Notes: generated from the sequence alone by a model not told the origin. Counted from the first letter of the stretch, positions 22,679 to 35,164 are shown. The stretch: 64,000 nt of DNA from Plantago elongata (GCA_036897095.1 JAYMSP010000163.1:1-64000), one strand, 5' to 3'. Made by a program: numbers and translations.

Positions 22679-23596
22679 TCACGACGAATGCAACTCCATC
22701 CGCGAATCCCTAGCCTCCACAACTTTCAAAAGCGCACCAGCCTTACTCTTCCCCTTCTCCGTCCCATTCTCCATCACATCCACAATCCCATCCACCACCC
22801 TCGCATCTATCTTCCCCCTCACCTCCCTCTTAACCTCCTCTCCACCACACTGCACCAAATTCAAAATAGCCGAAACCGCATTCTCCTTCGTCCTATAGCT
22901 CGACCCAGTCGAATTGTCCAACAAATCCACCAACACCTCCACTCCCAACGCCTTCTTAAACGCCCCCCATGCCTCCTCACACCCGGCCACCTGCGCAATC
23001 ACCGCGGTCGCATCCTCAATCAACCCCACCCTCCCATCCTTCACCACCACCGCAAACAACGCCTGCACAGCCCCGAGCTCCACCATCTGAGCTCGATTCA
23101 ACGGATAAAGCGCCAACCCAAACAAAGCCCTCAAAGCATCCTTAATCGACCTAGCAGCTGACCCTTGAGTCCTCACAATCTCAACTAACCCAAATATAAT
23201 GTCCCGTTTCGTCCCGATTATCGGTCGAAACGACTCGAAGCTAACCAAGCTGAAAATCGTCGCGGCAGCGCACTGAGCCGAGAAAGGCGAAGCTGGGTGG
23301 CGCAGAGCGTGTGAGAGCGCGTCGAGAACGCCGTGAGACGACATGAGGTGGTCTTTCGATGAAATCGAAAGGTTCAACAGAGTTGCTGTAGCGTTTTCTT
23401 GCAGGACAACAACTGGTGAGTAGAGAGATTCCGCGATTAACGGTACAGCGTTTGCTTCCGCGATCAAGGGGCGTGAATCGGCGTCGTTTTTGGAGAGGAG
23501 ACGAAGCTCACAGAGGGCTTCTGTTCTTGTTTTCTCTGAGACGGATGTGAGCTTTGATACGAGCGTGTTCACTGCTCTTCGCTTCACGGCTTCCAT
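22679..23596 (-). CDS. Armadillo-repeat protein (U-box-4-like, without U-box)
   Basis: A single-exon gene of 305 residues starting MEAVKRRAV at 23596 and ending at 22679. From residue 10 on it is a run of armadillo repeats, with signatures such as ATATLLNLS, AAATIFSLV and KENAVSAILNLV. It resembles the ARM half of plant U-box proteins (PUB4/10/11-type), often annotated U-box domain-containing protein 4, but there is no U-box. ARM superhelices bind partner proteins, so a scaffold or adaptor role is likely; the partner is unknown. Codons are GC-rich compared with the flanks. A 168-codon open frame on the opposite strand is an antisense shadow. The duplication boundary lies 313 bp downstream. 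Confidence 0.9.
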   Translation of the reverse strand: MEAVKRRAVNTLVSKLTSVSEKTRTEALCELRLLSKNDADSRPLIAEANAVPLIAESLYSPVVVLQENATATLLNLSISSKDHLMSSHGVLDALSHALRHPASPFSAQCAAATIFSLVSFESFRPIIGTKRDIIFGLVEIVRTQGSAARSIKDALRALFGLALYPLNRAQMVELGAVQALFAVVVKDGRVGLIEDATAVIAQVAGCEEAWGAFKKALGVEVLVDLLDNSTGSSYRTKENAVSAILNLVQCGGEEVKREVRGKIDARVVDGIVDVMENGTEKGKSKAGALLKVVEARDSRMELHSS

Positions 23597-25586
23597 TGCT
23601 GTATGGTTGAAGTTTTCAGCTTTTCATGTGATCTAGAGGCTGGATTTGGTGAAGAGGAAGAAAGAAAGTGTGGATTTTGACTTTTGGGAAGAGTATAAGA
23701 TGTATGAATTGGTCTTTTTATGAATTGATCCTGATCAAGAAGATTGAAAATTACAGAGGAATTTGATTGGTGAGTTTAAAAAGGGGAGCTGGGATGGGGA
23801 ATTTGAATGGTGAAACGTTGAATTGGAGGAAGGAGAAGAGGAAGCAGGTTACGTGGTGTGTAAAAAATAGAAACTTGGTTGAGTTTTTGTTGACATTTGA
23901 GCAATTGTTTACTGTACACTTGTCGCTGTCGGTGGTGGTGGGAGGAAGAAGAAGATGGGCAGGTGGTGAAGAAGGGATCAAATGTTTTGACTGTTATGGA
24001 ATATTGGAATCAATTTCAATTCACCTGAAAGTGGAGACCACTTTATGAAATTTGACCTTAGGCTAAATTGGTTCTACAAATAGGTCCTTATAGTTTCTGT
24101 TAATATATGGGAGTATAAATTAGGTTTTGTCTCCTTCAATGGAAATGTATTAAACAAAATTAAATTTAATTTCACTGAATAGAAGTAAAATATAAATTAT
24201 TACTAAATAGAGTTAAATTAAATTAAATTTAACTGAAGTGATTTTAAGTTAAAAAGAGCACAAACTTACTAAAATTATACATCTCCTTTGATATTTTGAT
24301 GTTGCTTTGATTTATTACTTCCCCTATTCTAAAGAATTAAAAATGCATTCACTTTCTCTCTTTTATAGGTTAGTTTTAACTCTCCTTCAATATCACTTTG
24401 TTTAGTGATTTTTCTAATTTTTATTATTGAAAAATAAAAATTTTCTCAACATATCCAATAATTAACAATTGTACTTACCTAAAATATATTAACAATATTA
24501 CAAGTACATAAAATAGTAATAATTTTTAAAAATTACTAGTATACAAAAATAATATGTGATTCAAGTGACAACTGACAACATAACAATAACTATAAATTAT
24601 TTGCTCATTCTACTATTTACTATATTAATAATAAATAATACAGGTTATGAACTTAAAAAAAAATATCATAAGTTAAATTTGACCCCTAATTCTGGATTCA
24701 TCACTATCCCTATTATAATACGAATTCAAATATTATGAGTAGCATGATGGATATTCAAATCACTATTCATTTTTTCACCTTTTATATAGTTTTTAAAATG
24801 TAAACCATGTTATTTTGAAATTGAATAAGTAATTCATACTACTAATTAACAAAATGTTGCTTATGGTCATGTTTTACTTTTGATAATGATGCAACACGTT
24901 TTTGACTGATCACAAATTCACAACACGTTTACCTTATTTCAAACACTTCTTAGTCACATTACATACGTAGTTTTGTTCTACAATTAATTACATGTATTTG
25001 AATGTGTCGTGTGAGTTGTACTACTCCAATACGTACCTGACCGCATGAAATCGTGTAAATATGGAGAATTGTGTTAGATGACAAAGTACAAAATGCTTTG
25101 GAACATCAACTAGCCTTGTAGGAGTATCAAAAATCAAAATACTGTTGGTTTATAAGTTTTTTTTAACTTATGCATATTGTACATGGAGATGAATTTAAAT
25201 TCAGATTTAAACCTAAATTTTTTCATACACACAACTAGACTAAAGTATGGTCCTAGACTCATTCGAATTAAAAAAGCCAACAAAACAAAGTGAAAGATTA
25301 GTTCACGGGCACAAGATTTAAAAGATAAAAGATTATTAAAAGTGTTATTCGACACCACAATGTCATATATCAATCTCATTTATATAGTCGTTCTGATAAT
25401 TAAGAGTCAACTTTTATTGTACATCTATACAATCCATATCATGTCATACAAAAGTGGCATAAGTGATTTAGGCCAATTAATAAAGTTAAAGTGAAGCAAT
25501 TCTTGCCTCACAAGGTGCTTCAGATCCAACACTATATTGTGTAGAGTGTAGCAACAGCATGATCTTGGCCTAATATTGTTAGCAAA
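23597..25586. other. Intergenic between ARM and trihelix genes
   Basis: The promoter side of the ARM gene plus the 3' flank of the trihelix gene. It contains a Tourist-like MITE (24123-24265). Other open frames are short and unsupported. Confidence 0.5.
24123..24265. mobile_element. Tourist-like MITE (TTA target site), copy 1
   Basis: This 143-bp element is flanked by TTA (24120-24122 and 24266-24268), the PIF/Harbinger target. Its ends GGTTTTGTCTCCTTCAAT and inverted AGTTTGTGCTCTTTTTAA resemble those of 46399-46546, but the copy is more diverged. Confidence 0.6.
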
Positions 25587-27402
25587 TTAGCTTCTTCCAG
25601 TCCTCAAATTAGAGGAATCAGATGGTCCACCTCTGTTAGCAAAAAGCCTTGCAATCTCAAGCTGAGTGTTAGCAACAATCTCCGTCCGCCTCAGATCCAT
25701 CTCCGCTCTCTTCGCCTCTGCCTCCACCCTCATTCTCTCGATCTCCTTCATTGTTTCCATTCGGGTCTCTTCACACCTTGCCACCACTTGGGCTACCCAT
25801 CGGACACTCTCTCCTATACCCCAACGCTCGTCTTTACATTTACGCTTATTGTTTCTTGTCTTCTGCTTCTTACTTTCGTCCTGTGTATCGTGCCCTGACA
25901 CTTTAACGTTCTTCTCATGAGCCTTTTCAGTATAAACTGCAGGCGTGCTGCTGTCGCTGTCAGCAATTGGATTCCTCTCGCTCTCAGGTTCACGTTCCAC
26001 TGATTTGGTTCCTACATTGTTGTGGTCATCAACCTGCTGCGTTTGTTACTTTGTTAGTACTCAGAGCTTAAACAATACAATCAAATTTCACCCAGAATTA
26101 GGCAATAATTTTACAGCATCAAAACCAGTACAGTTTAACTAGCTTGGTGGAAGTCTAGTCGAGTATCACAAACAAGTCGTCTATTGATACTTTCTACTTT
26201 CACCATAACTAGGCAATACTACTCTTTTACCAGCATGGAGATTCAAGACAAGTAAACCTTAACTAGCTCGGGTGGAGTCTAGTCGAGTATCACATCACTC
26301 GACCTTATTCTCGGTACACAAGTCTGATACCATCTGAGTCCAAAAGCATACTGGAACTTGAATGACTTGTAACAAAGTTATAATTTAGAATTGAAGTTGG
26401 TACGACAAAGGTTTTTTTTTTTAATTATAAAATAAATATAACAATATAAAACTTATCAGAAAAATAATTTGATCATATCATAACTCAGATTATTATGTAA
26501 ACATGCACGAGATGTTCGGACTTGAGAACCTTATGAATTGAGTCGAATTCAAGTACTAACGAGTCTAAATCCAATTTTGATTACTTCTTGGGGGAAATTC
26601 ATGAAACCTGAGTAACTTTGAAATCCATACTAAGCAAAGTCTATGAAGTACTTCTTCAATTCTATCTCGGACTAAAAAAAATCATTTTAACTTTTTGCAG
26701 TTAAAGTACATATTCAATTAAATTGTATAATTAAATTTTAGGAAGTAAAATTTTGTGCACTTATAATCAGGAATAATATTTAATACGTCAGAATTTTACC
26801 AGTGCAATTTCAACAAACCACAGCATATGGATACTTGAAAAAGTTATACTATTCCCACTCACCTTGTTGTCCACCCGATCAACTTCATTCGAACCATTCG
26901 AATTCTGCCCCTGCAAAACCGGCTGAGCCACCACAGCCGGCTCAACTTTAACCGGTGTATTACCACCACCATTTCCACGAAGAAGCTGATCAAGCCGGTT
27001 ATAAAGCGGCCATGCTGACGCCTCTGATGCAGCAGACTCAGACCTGTACCGTTTCTTCATCGACTCAATCTTGTTCTTGCACTGAGTCTGCGTTTTTGCA
27101 GACTTACTATTGTCTGTTCTCCTCGATACTTGCTTCGCCACGTCCTCCCAGTCCTGGCCTTTAAGTTTTGCCCGGTTTCGCAGTATCCACTTCCCTTCAT
27201 ATGCCTCAAGAAGTGTTGACACTGCTCCTTCACTCCACTCATCTCTTTTCAACCTGTCGTTGTTGTTCAGAGTCGAAGATTGTTGTACTTTTCTTGGAGA
27301 AGGTGTGTTGTATTGTTTGGTGTTTGGAGATATGAGAGATGGTGAAGTGAAGTTTTGATGATGATCACTTGGAGGGTGATCATGATGATGATCTCTATCC
27401 AT
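25587..27402 (-). CDS. Trihelix transcription factor, SIP1/ASIL-ENAP type
   Basis: Exon 1 is 26863-27402 and exon 2 is 25587-26036 (donor AAG|GTGAGT), 329 residues if the outer acceptor is used. The His-rich N-terminus (DRDHHHDHPP) is followed by a trihelix/Myb-like DNA-binding domain at about 53-140 with three spaced tryptophans (W56, W72, W85) and the motif CKNKIESMKKRY. The C-terminus is a charged coiled coil (about 235-310) typical of the SIP1 clade (ASIL1/2, ENAP). Such factors bind GT-type elements in the nucleus; ASILs repress embryonic genes and ENAPs link to ethylene signalling, but which applies here is unknown. The acceptor is GCAGCAG, so splicing can include or drop one glutamine. 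Confidence 0.9.
26086..26310. repeat. Imperfect tandem duplication in the trihelix intron
   Basis: Two related units, with starts TTTCACC at 26086 and 26198, share AACTAGCT..GGTGGA.GTCTAGTCGAGTATCACA (26137-26170 and 26261-26294). The spacing varies from 112 to 124 bp because of small indels. Confidence 0.8.
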
Positions 27403-30400
27403 CTATCTTTCTCATTAACTTCTTGGAAAACTGTTAATGGAGAGGATGAACTTGTTGAGTTAGCTTTAAGCTGCTAGGTTAAATGGATGGTTTGAGGATT
27501 AGTGGTCATTGGCAGGGGTATGTATAAAATAGGGAGCCACTAGCATTAAGCTAGCTAACTTTAAAGAAGAAATTGGCTTGCCTAATAAAAGAAACATTAG
27601 AAAGGATGATTTGTGCTTCCTCTTATAACAAGGATCTTTTAGTCATTGTCTCATAGATTTTAGAATCATGGTTTGGAGATTGAGAGATTTTGCTACTCAC
27701 CCATCCGTCCTGACATTTTAGTCCGCATTCTTTTCGGCAGGTTCATTTCATGTTTGTTGTTGAAAAAATAAATATTTAAAAATAAAGAAAGTAAAAGAAG
27801 TAAATTATAAAGAAAGAAAAAGTATATATGAGATGTATTTAGTGGGTGCACTTTTATAATAATTTTTTAACCAGACTTGATTAAGGATACAACTATAATA
27901 CTTTATTAAATTATCGGGACGAAAGGAATATCTTTTTATATGTACGAGCACTATAGAAATTTCATGTTAATTTCAATTTGAGGTGAGATGAAAATTTGAG
28001 AAATTTCAAAGATGCTACGCTATATCTAAACACAAAGTTGTGTTTTTCGTAAATACAAAATCATATGAGATTTAATCTTAAAATCGGTTAATTAAAAGCG
28101 ATAGAGCAATATCACGTCTAATAATATCTATTTTTGTAAATGTTAAAGATTACAATTACTATATATACTACTCTAGTTCTATACCAACCACACATATACC
28201 AACATCGATTTACTCCTTAATCATAGATAGAGATCGAATACTATACCACCTCTTTTGCATCAACTTCATTCCACTATACCATTTTAGGACTTTTATGTTT
28301 GATAATGTTTAATCTTCAAACCGTACGAGAGTGAATTTTGTATACTATCACTCCAAGCCAATTGCAATATTACACAAGTCTATAGGGTTTACATAACTTC
28401 TTTCGACTTATAACAAAATCTTTCCTTCGCTTTAATACTTGGAGGGAAAAAGTAGCCACGCTAGCCATAGAGAGATGCTACATTTACAGATATTGGGGAA
28501 GATTGGAGAAGAAGAGATGATGGAATTCAAAAAAAGTTATGAAGCACTTTACCACTACTGGTTAAGTGGGTAATGGGTAGATTAATTAGTCATATTTGTC
28601 ATGTAATTAAATTGTTTGTATTTGAAAGGTTGATACCATTCTTAATTATTCGTGATGCTTAAAACCGTATATTGACTTCTCATCTACATCTAGAACAATT
28701 TGTTGACACATGCATACAGAAGTGCATGATTAATGAGACCTCTAAATATCTTTCTGCACCACTTAAAAGCATTTCCGTTTTACTCACTGATTGCTAGTGG
28801 TGATACTAATTAACCAATAACTGTACAAATTAAAAGTGTAACGATATTATATATAAATCATCTTCTTTCTTATATAGTTTGCGAGGGTTTTATGTGAATA
28901 TATTTAAGATTAAGGTGATGACGAAGGCTCCTGTTTGCCATATCGCTTGAGCGGTCATTTCCCCACTTAAATTAAATATTTTGTACATAAAAGACTCAAT
29001 TTCAATTAAAAAAAGTCAACTCTAGTTCTACCTCAATCAGTCCCATAACCCATAATAAATAACTTCCAAGTTGACTTCAATTGTCAATCTGGCTAATTAT
29101 AGCTTTATGTGAACTTTATTATTCATGCTATTAGCTAGCTAGCTAGTATAATCATCTTTTAGTCTTAATTTATATGATGGTGAAAAGAAAGTGTGATCTT
29201 GGTTGGTAATTACTAGCTAGTATTAATTGTGATTTGTGGTGTGTGGGTTTGGCTGTTAGCGTTGATATAAAGCCAATAATAATATCATATGAATATGAAT
29301 GAATGAATCCAAATCCACCAAGGAGCTGGATGGATGGTGCCCATTTCACGTGGGATTGTCACCCACAATCTTGATGATCTCTCTTTTTCATTTTTTCATC
29401 AAAGTAGTATACATTATACACCACCTAGCTCCACCATTTCATTCAATGCCTTTTTGCCATAAACCAATTGCAATGGCTTCACATCATCTATCCCATAACT
29501 TGCTTACCCTTTTTTGGTTTTCTTTTTTTTCATAATGAAATATCTCATAACACTAAACACTTTAGTGTGTTATACTCAAAAAAAAAAATTGAAGTACAGA
29601 TCATGAGTAACTATTTAGATCTAAGAGACTAAAAATATGAAAACATGTTGCCCCGCTAACCTTCAACATAACTCCTGGACTAATATGATAACATACGGTG
29701 GTAGTGGGCAGTAGAGGCTGGGCGGTGGGGCCAGTGGAGGTGAAAGATGAATATTGATGGGTCTCTAATTGAATTGGTTCCGTTATCTTCAAATGAAATT
29801 TATTTAACTGAATTGAATTGAACTGAAGTAAGATATAAATTATAATTATATTGAATTGATCTGGGAAAAGGAAAAACACCATAATAGCTTGATTACTTTT
29901 TTGAGAAACCCACTACATGTTAAATTATGTGAACTGATAACTCTGCATGAATTAAGTACAAAACGGGTGAAGAAGTCGTGAGGATTTGTAACGATTTGTA
30001 CACATTCAATTAGGCAATTTACACAATAAGGGATTGTACATGTCCTATGTTAGGAATGGGGATTGTCAAGAGATGTAGGTACACTTCTACGTGGCATTGA
30101 AGAAGGCACCATCCTTTTAGTTAATATTTAATTAGTTAATTAGACAATAGATCATAATCTGTAGATATATTTAATAATTAGATATTATTAGATTTTGTGT
30201 TAAAATTTGAGTTATTTAGTTAGGAAGTAGATTATTGTTATGGTAATACTTGTCAGCTAAGTAGAAGATCTGATTAGGGGATTCTTAATGGGTCAAGTCT
30301 ATATTAGTTGTAGAGGTTATAAATACATCAACCCTTCTCAGTTTAATATATATATGTGAAGATAAGTTTATGAGTAGAACAGAGTGTTCACGCTTCGAGG

Positions 30401-30729
30401 AGGTATATTGTTTAGTACTTAGGTGTACCCGGACAAATTTTAAAGAGTAGGCGTCTCTTTGGTTACAGGAAGTCTCATGAATATGTGACTATGTATTCTT
30501 GTGTGCTAGCTTCGTCTAGTGATATAGGGTTATTGATGCTCTTTAACAGTGTGATCTTATCTAGTAGAATACCTGATGTTCTAAATCTTATACCGTGCAT
30601 AAAGATATTTGGATTGATTGGATGATTTATAGTGAGATATATCCAGGTACCTAACATACTATTATCTTAGTAAGTTGATCAAAATAAACCAATGCAGCAA
30701 GCTAATGAAGTAGTGAGTAGTCTGACATG
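27403..30729. other. Intergenic between trihelix and BTB genes
   Basis: The trihelix promoter side and element debris. A Stowaway-like MITE lies at 27696-27928. About 30060-30370 looks like LTR-style promoter DNA (a TATAAATAC-type box and a short leader), but its ends cannot be defined. The open frames seen here (for example 29299-29535) show no family resemblance. Confidence 0.4.
27696..27928. mobile_element. Stowaway-like MITE
   Basis: About 233 bp between TA dinucleotides, with ends CTCACCCATCCGTCC and inverted TTCCTTTCGTCCC. The interior is AT-rich and non-coding. Confidence 0.6.
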
Positions 30730-32757
30730 TCAATTAATGAGCCTGAGATGAAACCTGAGATGAAGAATGTTGTTGATGAAGTACGGACTGTCTATAGCGA
30801 TAAATGTTGCCCAAGGAATACCAAACAGGCTTGGCAATCTCCAACCCTTGCTCGATTTTGGGATAATACTGATCTTTTGCTTCACTTCCACAACAAAATC
30901 CTCATAAGGTTTTTTCATCGAAGCAATTTCACAAGAAAGAGTGAAGCCGCCAGTCTTCGAGACTTCAGAGTTTCGTGTAGCAAAAAACAACTGAAAACAA
31001 TTTCTTTTCGGAAACTTGCAACGGTCACACAGTTTCAGCTCATGTTCACCTAGGAAAAAAAAATGTGAATATATATCGCCTCTAGGGAACATCTTTTCAC
31101 AATCTCCCCGCTTAAGATCAAAATAAACCATACACTGTGGTTGAGAAGACGGGTCGTCAATTGCAATTACCTTCAAACACCGGTACCTGTATGCACATTC
31201 GACGAATTTACTGATACGCTGTTGCTGTGGTGGTGGTGGTTGAGCTCAATGATATCCTAGTGATTCAAGGACAAGTTCAGAAAGAACATCAGGATCAATG
31301 TCTCCACAAGTTAGAATGCCGTTCTTCAGTTTTGTCATGCTTATAAAAGGGAAACGGAGGTATCTTCGTACAAGCATGTTTAATATCCTTCTTTTTTCTT
31401 CCAACTGGCCAGGATAATGTTTTTTCACCCACTTCTGTATAAAATCGTATTTATCATCATCTGATTTTATGTTCAAGTAATCACTAGACAGAACTACCTC
31501 GACACCGGCTAATCGTAGCATCTGGAATTCCTCTTGAATCTCAGCCCTAATGATGATGTTCATTTGAAAAGCGTAGATTAAAAATCACTGAATGATACTT
31601 TCGGGCTAGCTAATAACTTACTTTCCCATGTCTTTGAAATGCTCAGCTAGGAACTTCTGTGCAGCATATAGTTTTCGCTTAAAATTAGAATCTACCATTG
31701 AAACACTCGAACGTTCCAAATAAAACAAAGCAAACTCAATTGTCATCGGTTGGGTGAGCAACATTTTGCTGCATAGATTAATGCATGATGTGACACAATA
31801 TTTGTCAGCAACCTTCAAAACTTCTACCAGCTCTTGTGGTGTAGCTCTTGACAGATCATCAGTGTACATAAATTTTAACAAATTCAGGAACGCAGCTTCT
31901 TCTGCATACCGGCCCAAAGTCATATATAAAAGATTCGCACAATGATTAGAGAGATTCAAACTAGCTATATATCAAATCTGCGTACCAGATGCCTGTATAT
32001 ATATAGTTGCATGCTTCTGCCCTGACTCTTTCATTCCATTTGAAAACAACTGCAAGGAAAAACGAGTAAATTTAAGTACTATTGATGAATGAGGAACAAA
32101 AGGTAATACTAAGAAATACTATTAAGATTGTAAAAGTAACATACCTTGTGAAAAAAGGGACTATGCCCAGACAGAATTAGAGAATTAACATTGATAAATT
32201 TCTCTTTAACTGCAGAAGAATGCAGTTCATCAGAGGATCTCTTTCAGGACTCTTCTCCTCCTGCGTATATATGTCAGCAGCAATCAACAAGCCATTTACA
32301 AAATCCAATGTAAATGTATAGATTATTTACGCAAACCCCCACGATTAATTGACAACCTATACCGTTAAGTTTTCTTCAGCTTATGATCCATCGCTCGTAC
32401 AATTAGTTTTTAACTTGAAATACGAAAAGTAAAAAATCATTTTACGAAGAAAAAGTAAATCGTCAATTATCTAGTGATAATAGTAAGTAAATAATCAACA
32501 TGAAACAAGATCGATAATCCTTATAATCACTTTAGGTGACTGCTAATGTCTTCTTCATAAAGGCATGACATGCAAAGAAAATTACCTGTCATCAGTCTTT
32601 TTAAATAATTGAAAGAAAAAGAAAGTGGCTTGCTCCAGTCGTAATGCCCGTCGGGTTTATCATGATCATCATCATCTGGTAGTATCGCAATGCGGAGAAT
32701 CCTATCGGAAAAGTTGGCTTCGTTGAATCCAAAACCCAAGTCCAAGTACTCCATCAT
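30730..32757 (-). CDS. POB1-like BTB/BACK protein with one in-frame TGA
   Basis: Five exons keep phase: 32586-32757, 32145-32209, 31986-32049, 31622-31901, 30730-31546. The start is the methionine at 32757 or 32754. The protein resembles Arabidopsis POB1/LRB, BTB adaptors of Cullin-3 ubiquitin ligases. It has an N-terminal FGFNEANFSDRILRI block, a BTB domain (about 58-150, with LFSNGMKESG), a BACK domain (about 160-280) and a C-terminal domain containing LFGIPWATFIAIDS and FINNILHLR. A TGA at 31246-31248 cuts the frame at codon 294. The same frame then continues, with normal C-terminal homology, to the expected stop at 30730-30732 (465 residues in all). The predicted product is therefore a 293-residue BTB-BACK protein unless the stop is a sequencing error. 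All splice sites are good, so decay, if real, is recent. Confidence 0.85.
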
Positions 32758-34175
32758 ATTGAATTGTAAAATAGAGGGAGGTCATATCACAAACATCGAA
32801 CTTGAAGTAGATTGCGGGGACTGATTTCTATCGGGTTTCTAAATTTTGAAGGACTTTATTAAGGAGGTTAATCTATACTAGGGTTTGAGACAGATACTCA
32901 TACTCTCTTAATTGTAGTCAAACTCAAACACCAAATGGTAGAATTGCAAGAATGATCCTCTAAGTGGTCATTCTCTTCGATTTTGGTCCTAAATGTCTTC
33001 ACAGATAAATGTTGCCCAAGGAATACCAAACAGGATGCGCAATCTCCAACCCTTGCCGATTTTGGGATAATACAAGTGAATTGCATTTTTGTTCCCCTAC
33101 CTATGGTCCACTTCAATTTTAGTTCTAGAATTTTTCAATTTATACATTTAATCTCCTTTTTTGGTATTTTAAATTTGATGAATTTTACGAAAATTGAAAC
33201 TAATTCTATATTTATATAATTTGTTAGACATTTTGTAATATATACAAATATTTCATGCGTTTAGTAAAAACGATCATGCGTTTAACAATCCCCTAATTAT
33301 ATTTGTTTATATCTGAGATTTTCGATTCAACGTTGTTAAAATTTATGATATTTATGTCTTATTTGGTTATCAACCATGTTTTTGCATGGTTTGATAGTGA
33401 ATTATATCGTTTTCTCATTTGTTTTAGAGTTATATTGATTGATCTCTATTTTACTACTGTATATATAATTTATATGGATGGTGGGTATCGAAAAAATATT
33501 ACCGTCAAATTCATCCATGGCCCCATGCAGTAATCACTTCCACGAGGAGTGATCTCTTGCGTTGTACATATATAACAGGTGTAACGATTTATATAGCTCA
33601 AGAGCTCGAACTAAAAGTGGTTGGAGTAGATTTGAGAAAGTTCTAGATGAAATGAAGTCTAGCATCTATCGGCATAAACACCGCCACAATTTAGCAGCCA
33701 AAACCAACATGACAACGACATATTGGATTCATTTATGACCCGACAACAACCAACCTCAAATCATCGAAGAAATCCATCCCCAAAACAACCACCACGATAT
33801 CACCCATTGGAACCACCATTGTGCAATTCCCATTGTGAATTTGTTGTCCCATCTCGTCACAACCAAGTCCCCACCCCCCACGCGTACGACGATGGCCTAT
33901 CCAATGACTGTGTTACCGACCCCGTCACGAGTTGTATTGGAGTGGTTGTCCACCAACCACCATCAAAACTCCATCCACAATAATTTCAGCTAGTATCAGT
34001 TCGATGAGACGTTTAAATGGTACTCTCATTTTCGTTAATAATGGTACAATTTGATTTTGCACGCTTTTAAAGAAAAAAATATAATATGTGATTAAAAATG
34101 AGTTTGAGATAAAAAGTACACGTTGACACAATAATTTGTGGTTAAAAATGAGTTGTATTGTGAAGTTTATGTTTA
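32758..34175. other. BTB upstream region and repeat debris
   Basis: Promoter side of the BTB gene. It contains a short copy of the BTB 3' end (33002-33076). An 86-codon proline-rich frame near 33723 shows no family resemblance. No gene is supported. Confidence 0.45.
33002..33076 (-). repeat. Displaced copy of the BTB gene's last-exon segment
   Basis: About 75 bp nearly identical to 30799-30872 (shared GATAAATGTTGCCCAAGGAA, then ATACCAAACAGG and CTCCAACCCTTGC), in the same orientation but upstream of the gene. On the coding strand it still reads IIPKS...VGDCASCLVF. It may be filler DNA from break repair or the last trace of a lost tandem duplicate. Confidence 0.85.
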
Positions 34176-35164
34176 GGGATAATTCCAACCTTCCTTCCTG
34201 GAAATGTCATGTTTTTCAAAAAACTCCAATTTTGTAGACTCCAATTTTGTTACTACTTTGAAATTTCCTTTCTCAGACCTCCCCGAATCTGTCTTCGTCT
34301 TTCTTGGACGTTAATAGTCAGTCAGACCTCCCTGAATCCGTCTTCGTCCTTCTTTGACGTTAATAGTCAACTGACGGAGAAAAGTTAACGGAGTCAACCG
34401 TTAGTCAACCCTAAAAAGTCAACATTTCTAAAATTTAAAAAAAATCAAAATATTGCGAAAATTATTTTTCTAAATTAAAAAAATAAAAATCAATTATTGC
34501 AAATTAGTCCATACGATTTCCTAAATACTCTCATACTACCCTTTTTTAAAGTAAAATACTCCTTAAACTTTAATAAACCACAAAATATTCTCACCATCTT
34601 CCACTAACTCCAACCACTATTTTCACCACCTCCAACCACCATTTCCACCACCTTCAACAACCGTTTCCAACACCTTTGTCGTATTCATTCCTTTTCATTT
34701 TCTCCGAGTAGACCCAATGAAGTTCGACCTTCATTTTTTCCTTTTTTTGATACCTATTTTAAAGCTCCAATCGGAGCTGTTTTAAAAGCTCCGATCGGAG
34801 ATGTATTTGGTGTTTGGTGTGGTGGGGGAAATTGATGGTTTGATGGTGGAAATTGGTGATTTGGTGTAGAATATGGTGGTGGAGAAAGGTAAAAATATTT
34901 GGGTAGTAATTTTTAAGAATTATAATTTTATGCGCTAATTTACAATAACTGATTTATTTTATTTTTTAAATCCGATAATTATTTTCTTTTTCAAGAAAAT
35001 GATTTTCGGAATTTTTAGAAATTAATTTTCTTTTCTATCAAAAATTGAAAAGTTGACTTTTTTATTGTTGACTAACGGATTCAACTAACGGCATGGATTT
35101 TTCAAAGAAAGATGGATATTTTTAATATTTTACTAGTTTTTGGGGAGGTTTTTGTAATTTTTCG
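34176..35164. mobile_element. MULE-like element (family copy B)
   Basis: About 989 bp flanked by near-matching 9-bp repeats (TTATGTTTA at 34167-34175 and TTATTTTTA at 35165-35173). The left end GGGATAATTCC and the right end with GGGGAGGTTTTTGTAATTTT match copy A at 11974-12519. Internally it has a tandem duplication of about 55 bp (around 34265-34375, TTCGTC.TTCTT) and CCACC-rich sequence. No transposase is present. Confidence 0.75.

Noticed and set aside
22587-23161. Long open frames on the + strand (103 and 169 codons)
   Set aside because: Antisense shadows of the GC-rich ARM-repeat gene; low-complexity H/P/L composition.
30060-30700. Solo LTR next to the BTB gene
   Set aside because: LTR-like promoter features (TATAAATAC, leader) but no definable ends or target repeat.
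33723-33983. Proline/histidine-rich frame upstream of MULE copy B
   Set aside because: Composition only; no homology, splice context or neighbour support.
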